From contig JAEOSY010000448.1 in the NCBI GenBank assembly GCA_016840125.1, forward strand, positions 1 to 6,604: DNA of 6,604 nucleotides. The letters are read 5' to 3'. A program made the translations under genes and the position numbers. This stretch comes from Candidatus Helarchaeota archaeon. GTDB taxonomy: Archaea; Asgardarchaeota; Lokiarchaeia; Helarchaeales; HEL-GB-A. Below, one piece after another: positions 1-4,375 of the stretch. Position 1 is the first letter of the stretch. Every line of letters starts with the position of its first letter. The notes under the pieces are model-generated. The model had not been told where the DNA came from. It ran no database searches and worked only from the letters and a program-made list of their open reading frames with translations.

Positions 1-14
1 AAAGAAGGTTGTGG

Positions 15-89
15 TGGGCCGAGCCGGACTTGAACCGGCGACCTTCTGCACGTCAAGCAGATGTCCTAACCAGGCTAGACTATCGGCCC
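15..89 (-). tRNA. tRNA-Val (anticodon GAC)
   Basis: The reverse complement folds into a full cloverleaf. The acceptor stem is GGGCCGA/TCGGCCC, the D-stem GTCT/GGAC, the anticodon stem TCTGC/GCAGA around loop TTGACGT, and the T-stem GCCGG/CCGGC around TTCAAGT. Loop positions 34-36 read GAC (plus-strand 52-54), which decodes GTC valine codons. The discriminator is A (complement of position 15), and a CCA end is encoded directly after it (complement of 12-14). No intron is visible. The GGGCC acceptor start is typical of archaeal tRNA-Val. A TATA-like AT stretch lies upstream on the minus strand (plus 116-126). Confidence 0.96.
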
Positions 90-345
90 ATACTGCTTCA
101 TATTTTGGTAGCGTAGGTTAAATTAATCTTTTTCCTTATTCTGTGGTCACATGTTATGGCGAAAAAACGTTTCTGAGTTTTTCATACCTATAGAAAGTGA
201 AATATAAAAATTGGTAAGAAAATAATTAACGACTTCTTATTAACAGTGTATGGTAATAGTGAAATTATTGCTCGAAGAAGCGGTTATCGAGTGTTTCTTT
301 CAGAAAAAATAAAATAATTGGATACTTGTATTCTCCTGTTACTTA
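90..345. other. Intergenic stretch between divergent tRNA genes
   Basis: No convincing gene is present. It appears to hold the promoters of both flanking tRNAs. On the minus strand, an AT-only stretch at 116-126 sits about 30 nt before tRNA-Val. On the plus strand, an A-rich TATA-like stretch at 304-316 lies 30-40 nt before tRNA-Ser. A frame of about 40 codons is open on the plus strand up to the TAA just before position 320, but it has only a GTG start near 244 and no ribosome binding site, so I do not call it. Confidence 0.5.
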
Positions 346-430
346 GCCGGGGTCTCCTAGTCTGGAAGGGAGCTGGCCTTGAAAGCCAGTGGTCTCCTGG
401 GCCGCGTGGGTTCAAATCCCACTCCCGGCG
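346..430 (+). tRNA. tRNA-Ser (anticodon TGA)
   Basis: This is a class II tRNA with a long variable arm. The acceptor stem is GCCGGGG/TCCCGGC with one G-T pair, the D-stem TCCT/GGGA, and the anticodon stem CTGGC/GCCAG around loop CTTGAAA. Positions 380-382 read TGA, which decodes TCA serine codons. The variable arm forms a 4-bp stem GGTC/GGCC. The T-arm is GTGGG/CCCAC around TTCAAAT. The discriminator is G430, as in archaeal tRNA-Ser, and CCA is encoded at 431-433. Position 10 is T, pairing with A, rather than the usual G-C. No intron is seen. Confidence 0.96.
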
Positions 431-481
431 CCACAACTACACCCACGGTCTGCATCAAAATTCGTATTACTTACTTTTCCT

Positions 482-500
482 AAAGACTTCTTTTTTTTTT
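482..500 (+). terminator. T-tract terminator at the 3' boundary of tRNA-Ser and the MFS gene
   Basis: A weak 4-bp stem (AAAG at 482-485 with CTTT at 490-493) runs into ten consecutive Ts at 491-500. A T-tract of this kind is enough to stop archaeal RNA polymerase, so it probably ends transcription from tRNA-Ser about 55 nt upstream. It touches the stop codon of the convergent MFS gene (499-501), keeping plus-strand transcription out of that gene. Confidence 0.55.
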
Positions 501-1620
501 AGCGGGAGCCTCCGTTTCTATTACGGACCAGAACCAAAACGAAGGAGGCGATAAAGGCCATACTGGACATTGTCACAAACATCATTAATATATTCAAGGA
601 TTCCCCGCTTCCCAAAATCGATGTCGCTATAAATGGTCCGATAGCCATACCCACAAACCGCGCCGAGTTAAGAAAACCAATTGTAGTCCCCTTTCGTTCA
701 GATTTCCTCCCAAGCAGGTTAGGTGTAATTCCGGCCTGTAAGGAACCAATTGCTAGACGTAACAATATGAACTGATAAGGAGCACTTACAAAAGCAGTTG
801 AAAGTATCGCTCCCGCCGCTATGATCGATAGAATGGGCATAGTAACGCTGGTAACGACACTGGTTAGAATGGGAGTGGCGACCAAGTAAGCTACACCATT
901 AAGAGATGAGGTGAACGTAGTAAAAAGGAGCAGTTGCTCAACAGGAATACCTAGTAACTGTAAGAACCAGGGAATGGTTGGAGTGATGAAGTTTGTACTT
1001 GCATAGACAAGAATGAGAACAAGGGCGGCGGGCATAATTATTTTTAGATCTAGAAGGGTAAATTTTGAAGAGCTATCTTCTTTAGTTACTGGTGGAGGCA
1101 TTTGGATCTGATAAGCGATTGCTGCAATAGCCATGAAGAGCATTGATGAGACCATAAAAGCCCCTCTATATCCCACCACCGATGCAAGTGCTCCGCCTAT
1201 CCCAGGACCTATTAGACTACCTGAGGTCATAGCAGCTATCTGGTAGCTCATCGCTTTCTTAAGCTTCTTACTCGATGAGATTGAAACTACCAAAGTGAAC
1301 ATCACGGTACTCAAACCCCCGAAAACTCCCTGTACTCCTCGAAAAACAAGAAATTGTCCGATGCTCGTAGATAATCCCATCCCCACATAAGCAATTATGT
1401 TACCAGTTAATGCAACAGCCAGAATTCTCTTGGTTCCTATACGATCACACATAAACCCCCAAAAAGGTGCGGTTACCGCTAAAAGACTAGAAACAACGAG
1501 TTGAGCTACCCCCGTCCAATAAGTCGCCTCGATCAGGGTATATTTAAGATCAGCACTAATAAAAAGCGGAAAAAAACTTCTCATCAGATTAAAAGCGACG
1601 GATATTAAAAATTGAATCAA
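499..1620 (-). CDS. MFS transporter, drug:H+ antiporter-like (MdtG-like)
   Basis: This is a 12-helix major facilitator superfamily protein of the cytoplasmic membrane, probably a proton-coupled exporter of small molecules. From the TTG at 1620 it has 373 residues, almost all hydrophobic helices. A charged central loop at about 172-192 separates the two six-helix halves. Motif A between helices 2 and 3 reads GFMCDRIGTKR (55-65). The helix 4 motif RGVQGVFGG is at 94-102. A motif C-like GSLIGPGIGGAL in helix 5 (134-145) marks antiporters of the drug-export (DHA) type. The overall pattern resembles bacterial MdtG, but the substrate cannot be deduced. The start is doubtful: the same frame continues upstream through MFS-like sequence to a stop at 1723-1725 with no ATG, GTG or TTG, so the TTG start clips the first helix and about 20-30 residues are probably missing. 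It is transcribed alone, away from the sugar operon, from a promoter near 1722-1728. Confidence 0.93.
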   Translation of the reverse strand: MIQFLISVAFNLMRSFFPLFISADLKYTLIEATYWTGVAQLVVSSLLAVTAPFWGFMCDRIGTKRILAVALTGNIIAYVGMGLSTSIGQFLVFRGVQGVFGGLSTVMFTLVVSISSSKKLKKAMSYQIAAMTSGSLIGPGIGGALASVVGYRGAFMVSSMLFMAIAAIAYQIQMPPPVTKEDSSSKFTLLDLKIIMPAALVLILVYASTNFITPTIPWFLQLLGIPVEQLLLFTTFTSSLNGVAYLVATPILTSVVTSVTMPILSIIAAGAILSTAFVSAPYQFILLRLAIGSLQAGITPNLLGRKSERKGTTIGFLNSARFVGMAIGPFIATSILGSGESLNILMMFVTMSSMAFIASFVLVLVRNRNGGSR

Positions 1621-1703
1621 TAACGCTACAATTGTAATATCTATATGTGATACAACACCGATTACTTTTCGGATTATTTTAACGATGGCAATTCCTCTAT
1701 AAG

Positions 1704-1738
1704 AAGTGTAAGATTCAAAGAATTATAAGTTTACACTT
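1704..1738 (-). promoter_or_regulatory. MFS promoter: TATA box inside an inverted repeat
   Basis: On the minus strand CTTATAAT (about 1729-1722) fits an archaeal TATA box and would start transcription near 1699. It is bracketed by a perfect 8-bp inverted repeat, TTACACTT at 1731-1738 and AAGTGTAA at 1704-1711. A repressor bound to these half-sites would block TBP/TFB or polymerase. GAGG at 1697-1694 could be a ribosome binding site for a start just downstream. The operator role is inference from position and symmetry. Confidence 0.5.
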
Positions 1739-1795
1739 AAAGCAAGTTACAAAATAAATGCATAAACAAGAATTGTGCCTCTAAAGATCGTAAGG

Positions 1796-1803
1796 CTTAT
1801 AAT
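1796..1803 (+). promoter_or_regulatory. TATA box upstream of the candidate RNA locus
   Basis: CTTATAAT followed by a T-run matches the TATA box of the divergent MFS gene almost exactly. A start about 25 nt downstream would fall near 1825, where the first hairpin of the candidate RNA begins. No convincing open reading frame starts at this distance. Confidence 0.4.
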
Positions 1804-1824
1804 TTTTTACACAAATAGCAAAGC

Positions 1825-1994
1825 GTATATTAGAATACAGAAGCCTGAACTAGGTTTTGGAGTTCGGGAGGTAACTCAAGTGTTTACTTGAGATATCACA
1901 GAACTTGAAAGAACACTTTAGAAGTGTACTCGTCATTTTCTGTTTGTATGAGTTGCGTGTAACGAAGTGTATTGTTGGTGCATAACTATTTTTT
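1825..1994 (+). ncRNA. Candidate structured non-coding RNA (unknown family)
   Basis: Five consecutive hairpins fit in 165 nt. GTAT/ATAC is at 1825-1838. An 8-bp stem CCTGAACT/AGTTCGGG spans 1844-1868 with a 9-nt loop. A perfect 7-bp CTCAAGT/ACTTGAG with loop GTTT spans 1875-1892. ACACTT/AAGTGT with a 3-nt loop spans 1913-1927. The last is a two-part hairpin at 1951-1987 (AGTT/AACT outside, AACGA/TTGTT inside), followed one base later by T6 (1989-1994), like a terminator. A TATA box lies at the right distance upstream. I recognise no RNase P, SRP, C/D or H/ACA signature. The alternative is a DNA operator array. A 38-codon GTG frame (about 1776-1892) crosses part of it but has no ribosome binding site. 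Confidence 0.4.
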
Positions 1995-2017
1995 GAAAGG
2001 TTTTGTGATTATTAGTT

Positions 2018-2046
2018 CGATTTAGTTAGTCAATTAACTAATATCG
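2018..2046. repeat. Long palindrome / hairpin in the intergenic region
   Basis: CGATTTAGTTA (2018-2028) pairs with TAACTAA at 2035-2041 and ATCG at 2043-2046 across a 6-nt loop. This gives 11 bp with a single bulged T at 2042. As DNA it could be an operator. As RNA it would be a stable hairpin just before a GGAGGG sequence (2048-2053). It is one of the strongest inverted repeats I found outside the tRNAs. Confidence 0.5.
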
Positions 2047-2102
2047 TGGAGGGAATTTGAATAATGTTCTATCTCTTTTTCTAACAATCAGTATTTATTA
2101 AT

Positions 2103-2130
2103 GGTTTTTTAAACATAAAACCTTTATAAG
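2103..2130 (+). promoter_or_regulatory. Promoter of the small membrane protein gene
   Basis: TTTATAAG (2123-2130) is a good archaeal TATA box. Transcription would start near 2150, about 15 nt before the ATG of the small ORF. Directly upstream is a 6-bp inverted repeat, GGTTTT (2103-2108) and AAAACC (2117-2122), that abuts the TATA box and could bind a regulator. The TATA call is fairly secure in context. The operator is speculative. Confidence 0.45.
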
Positions 2131-2164
2131 AACAGTGCTAGTCAATGAAAGAAGGTTTCAAACG

Positions 2165-2266
2165 ATGAAAGTAAAAAAAGCAAAGAGGATTTTACGATTT
2201 ATGGCGTTTGCTTTCGTTGTCTGGATTTTAAGTATCCTTTATACTGTTCTTAATTTTGGAGAGTAG
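2165..2266 (+). CDS. Small single-span membrane protein, 33 aa, unknown function
   Basis: The ORF runs from ATG to TAG and encodes 33 residues. The N-terminus (about 1-11) is strongly basic, with five Lys and two Arg, and begins MKVKKAKRILR. Residues 12-30 form one hydrophobic segment with Phe, Val, Ile and Leu plus one Trp, and the tail ends NFGE. This charge pattern predicts a cytoplasmic N-terminus and a single transmembrane helix. Support for a real gene comes from an AAGG ribosome binding site 9 nt before the ATG, a TATA box about 40 nt upstream, and a long T-tract after the stop. I recognise no family. It could be a small subunit or regulator of a membrane complex, or a chance ORF. Its distance from neighbours suggests its own transcript. 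Confidence 0.5.
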   Translation: MKVKKAKRILRFMAFAFVVWILSILYTVLNFGE

Positions 2267-2330
2267 TTTCTTCACTAGATTTATAGGGAATATGCAGTTC
2301 CTTTAATTATCTGCTTTCTATCAATCTATT

Positions 2331-2354
2331 TTTTAGTTTTTTTTTTAAAAAAAA
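2331..2354 (+). terminator. T-tract followed by A-tract, probable terminator of the small ORF
   Basis: About 65 nt after the small ORF's stop, a T-rich run ends in ten Ts (2337-2346) followed at once by eight As (2347-2354). The T-run suits archaeal termination of the small-ORF transcript. The T10A8 junction is itself a palindrome and could also stop transcription on the other strand. Confidence 0.5.
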
Positions 2355-2373
2355 CATCTAATTTCAACATAAA

Positions 2374-2390
2374 CGTTTAAATCTTAAAAT
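2374..2390 (+). promoter_or_regulatory. Probable TATA box of tRNA-Asp
   Basis: GTTTAAATC and the adjoining TTAAAAT lie 20-35 nt before the mature 5' end of tRNA-Asp. This is the usual place for a TATA box of an archaeal tRNA gene with a short 5' leader. The region is AT-rich throughout, so the exact box is uncertain. Confidence 0.4.
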
Positions 2391-2408
2391 ATTATTTCTT
2401 CTTTTTAA

Positions 2409-2483
2409 GCCCTGGTAGTATAGTTAGGTCTAGTATAAGCGACTGTCACTCGCTTGGCCCGGGTTCAAATCCCGGCCAGGGCG
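2409..2483 (+). tRNA. tRNA-Asp (anticodon GTC)
   Basis: The cloverleaf has acceptor GCCCTGG/CCAGGGC, D-stem GTAT/GTAT (Watson-Crick plus wobble), anticodon stem AGCGA/TCGCT around loop CTGTCAC, and T-arm CCGGG/CCCGG around TTCAAAT. Loop positions 34-36 read GTC, which decodes GAC aspartate codons. The discriminator is G2483. Unlike the Val and Ser genes here, no CCA end is encoded (the next bases are CTT), so CCA must be added enzymatically. The GCCCTGG acceptor is characteristic of archaeal rather than bacterial tRNA-Asp. No intron is seen. Confidence 0.96.
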
Positions 2484-2522
2484 CTTTCTTTTCACGAATA
2501 AGGGAATAAGGAAACTTATTTT
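2484..2522 (+). terminator. Terminator region after tRNA-Asp
   Basis: A pyrimidine-rich CTTTCTTTTC (2484-2493) directly follows the tRNA and probably ends its transcript. Just beyond it is a tandem copy of GAATAAGG (2496-2503 and 2504-2511). The second copy forms a hairpin AATAAG/CTTATT (2505-2520) closed by a GAAA tetraloop and followed by TT. The hairpin may act as a back-up terminator or protect RNA ends. Confidence 0.45.
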
Positions 2523-2576
2523 AAGAAAAAATTCATTTTTCCTATACAATTCTTTAAGAAATCAGTTAAGCTAACC

Positions 2577-2630
2577 AAATTTTAAATATTTACTTGTTCT
2601 ATAAAACGTTGTTGAGAATATCAACTTTTT
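2577..2630 (+). promoter_or_regulatory. Promoter and possible operator of the sugar operon
   Basis: Two TATA-like boxes precede the kinase gene: TTTTAAATATT at 2580-2590 and CTATAAAA at 2599-2606. The second would start transcription near 2629, about 20 nt before the ATG. Between it and the gene lies a 15-nt palindrome, GTTGA/TCAAC around GAATA (2611-2625), followed by five Ts (2626-2630). Its position between TATA and start suits a repressor site. As RNA it would resemble a short attenuator. GTGAT at 2640-2644 is a weak ribosome binding site 5 nt before the ATG. Confidence 0.45.
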
Positions 2631-2649
2631 ACAGTTTTTGTGATAAGCA

Positions 2650-3630
2650 ATGAAACATATTCTTCAAGATAAATTGGCGATAGGAATTGATCTTGGTGGT
2701 ACTAAAGTTAGAATGGCTCTTATTGCTGATGAAGGTAAAGTTTTGTCGGTTAATGAACGATCTACCCATTCTGAGAGGGGATCTGAAGGAGTATTAATTG
2801 ACCTTCTCACGGATATTGACAAATATCTTAAGACCTCAAAGAAAGATGTTCACGTTTTAGGTGTTGGTGTAGCTGGTCAGGTGAATTTTGAAGGTGTAGT
2901 TCAGTCTGCCCCTAACTTGGGCTGGAATAATTTTCCTCTAAAACAGCGGTTAGAAAAAGAATTAGGACTTCCGACAATCGTTGTTAATGATGTACGGGCT
3001 GCAACTTTTGGAGAATGGCGTTATGGATCAGGAAAAAAGATCGCTGACTTGGTCGTAGTTTTTATTGGTACGGGTATTGGAGGCGGAGTTATCACTGGTG
3101 GGAAAATGCTTGTTGGATGCAATAATTCAGCAGGAGAATTAGGTCATCTAACTGTGGTGACTAATGGACGACCTTGTCATTGTAGAAATCACGGTTGTTT
3201 AGAAGCGTATGTTGGAGGGTGGGCAATTGCCGAACGAGCTCAAGAGAAAATTAAGCTCAATCCAGAGAAAGGGCAACGATTATTTTTTGGGGTGGATAGT
3301 ATCGAGAAAATAACGGCCAAAACAGTTAGTCAAGCTGCTAATGAAGGGGATTTATTGGCAGAGTCTTTGATAAGAGAAACGGCTCAGTATCTGGCATCTG
3401 GATTAGTTGGAATCGTAAATGCGTTTAATCCCTGTTTGTTAGTCTTAGGAGGGGGAGTAATCGAAGGTATGCCGCAGTTGATTCCATTAGTTACCGATTT
3501 TATTAACACTCACGCCCTTAAAGTTGCTGTTAGGAACTTATCTATTAAAAAAGCCAAATTAAATGGAGATGCTGGGGTAGTAGGCGCTGCAGCTTTGGCT
3601 CAACAATATTTAGGAGAACTAAAATATTGA
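2650..3630 (+). CDS. ROK-family sugar kinase, probable ATP-dependent glucokinase
   Basis: A cytoplasmic kinase of 326 residues, normal for the family, that probably transfers phosphate from ATP to glucose or a related hexose. It has the ASKHA fold motifs in order: DLGGTK phosphate loop (14-19), sugar-binding stretch around GQVNFEGVV (76-84), catalytic Asp114 in VNDVRAATFGEW, second phosphate motif GTGIGGG (140-146), and ELGH (163-166). The ROK zinc site would be His166 with Cys176, Cys178 and Cys183, in a CHCRNHGCLE segment. The usual CxCG has Arg in place of Gly, but all ligands are kept. The adenosine motif LGGG lies near 266-269. No DNA-binding domain precedes it, so it is an enzyme, not a ROK repressor. 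Fructokinase or N-acetylhexosamine kinase activity cannot be excluded. It is the first gene of the operon and abuts or overlaps the next. Confidence 0.9.
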   Translation: MKHILQDKLAIGIDLGGTKVRMALIADEGKVLSVNERSTHSERGSEGVLIDLLTDIDKYLKTSKKDVHVLGVGVAGQVNFEGVVQSAPNLGWNNFPLKQRLEKELGLPTIVVNDVRAATFGEWRYGSGKKIADLVVVFIGTGIGGGVITGGKMLVGCNNSAGELGHLTVVTNGRPCHCRNHGCLEAYVGGWAIAERAQEKIKLNPEKGQRLFFGVDSIEKITAKTVSQAANEGDLLAESLIRETAQYLASGLVGIVNAFNPCLLVLGGGVIEGMPQLIPLVTDFINTHALKVAVRNLSIKKAKLNGDAGVVGAAALAQQYLGELKY

Positions 3631-3653
3631 TTGTCCCTAAAGTGGAAACAACC

Positions 3654-4358
3654 ATGCCAACTGTAACTGCGGAAGAAATGCATAAAATAGATGAATTAAT
3701 GGTAAACCACTATGGACTTCAAATAATTCAAATGATGGAAAATGCTGGTCGAAATCTCGCTGAATTCGTACGTGAATTTCTAGGAACTTCTCTAGATAGC
3801 AAAAAAATTGTAGTGGTTGTTGGAAAAGGAAACAACGGTGGCGGAGGAATAGTGGCCGCCAGACATTTATCCAATATGGGCGCGCAAGTAACTATCTTAT
3901 TGCCTAAAGAACCTCTAAACCGAGTACCCAAAATACAATTGGAAATTATTAACAATTTTGTTATCGACTGTAAGACGGGTGATGAGGCCCTAGATTTTCG
4001 GTTTACATCGAATATTCATTTAGTTATTGATGCCCTTATTGGATATAATCTTAAAGGAAATCCACACGGGTGGACAGCTGCAATTATTAAAATCATCAAT
4101 GGTTCAAATTCTCCCGTGGTTTCCTTAGACCTCCCTTCCGGGTTGAATGCAACCACGGGAGCAATTTATGATCCATGTATTAAAGCTCTAGCTACTTTGA
4201 CTTTGGCATTACCTAAATTAGGGTTGATGATAGCCGACGCAAAACAAGTTACTGGTCAATTATATCTTGCAGATATTGGCATTCCACAAAGAGTTTATCA
4301 GGAACTTGGGTTTGATGTACCATCCCTTTTCTCTCAGAGGTCGATCATAAAAATCTAA
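3654..4358 (+). CDS. nnrE: NAD(P)H-hydrate epimerase (YjeF N-terminal domain), stand-alone
   Basis: Repairs damaged nicotinamide cofactors by interconverting R and S forms of hydrated NAD(P)H, so that a dehydratase can restore them. From ATG 3654 it has 234 residues, covering only the YjeF N-terminal Rossmann-like domain. The C-terminal dehydratase domain, fused in many archaea, is absent. Motifs are TAEEM at the N-terminus (5-9), MENAGR (28-33), GKGNNGGGG (57-65), the putative catalytic Asp126 in VIDALIG, and DLPSGLN (159-165). The nucleotide motif is normally GNNGGDG; here the Asp is Gly. A TTG at 3627 would add nine residues and overlap the kinase stop by four bases. I prefer the ATG because family members begin shortly before TAEEM. 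It sits between the kinase and transketolase genes, consistent with repairing NADHX formed during sugar catabolism. Confidence 0.88.
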   Translation: MPTVTAEEMHKIDELMVNHYGLQIIQMMENAGRNLAEFVREFLGTSLDSKKIVVVVGKGNNGGGGIVAARHLSNMGAQVTILLPKEPLNRVPKIQLEIINNFVIDCKTGDEALDFRFTSNIHLVIDALIGYNLKGNPHGWTAAIIKIINGSNSPVVSLDLPSGLNATTGAIYDPCIKALATLTLALPKLGLMIADAKQVTGQLYLADIGIPQRVYQELGFDVPSLFSQRSIIKI

Positions 4359-4364
4359 TTATTT

Positions 4365-4371
4365 GAGGTGA
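4365..4371 (+). promoter_or_regulatory. Ribosome binding site fixing the transketolase TTG start
   Basis: GAGGTGA is a strong archaeal ribosome binding site that ends 4-5 nt before the TTG at 4376. The nearby ATG (4372) and GTG (4368) are in other frames and stop within a few codons, so this site supports TTG as the true start. Confidence 0.7.
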
Positions 4372-4375
4372 ATGT

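Noticed and set aside
200..319. About 40 open codons on the plus strand between the tRNAs
   Set aside because: There is only a GTG start halfway in, no ribosome binding site, and it overlaps the presumed tRNA-Ser promoter. It may be chance or a gene remnant.
508..549. GCCTCC/GGAGGC inverted repeat near the end of the MFS gene
   Set aside because: It is inside coding sequence, widely spaced (30 nt), and not followed by a T-run in the direction of transcription.
318..554. A 78-codon plus-strand open frame
   Set aside because: It runs straight through tRNA-Ser and into the end of the MFS gene on the other strand, and its low-complexity basic tail comes from antisense sequence.
1776..1892. A 38-codon GTG frame overlapping the candidate RNA
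   Set aside because: It has no ribosome binding site, its GTG lies upstream of the local TATA box, and its end runs through strong hairpins. A real peptide cannot be wholly excluded.
346..2483. tRNA genes as attachment sites of an integrated element carrying the MFS gene
   Set aside because: Apart from the normal shared T-loop GGGTTCAAATCCC, no duplicated tRNA 3' end or direct repeat was found, and there is no integrase.
3728..3955. A 75-codon minus-strand frame inside the epimerase gene
   Set aside because: The plus-strand gene shows clear protein motifs throughout; the antisense frame gives an unconvincing Pro/Thr-rich product.
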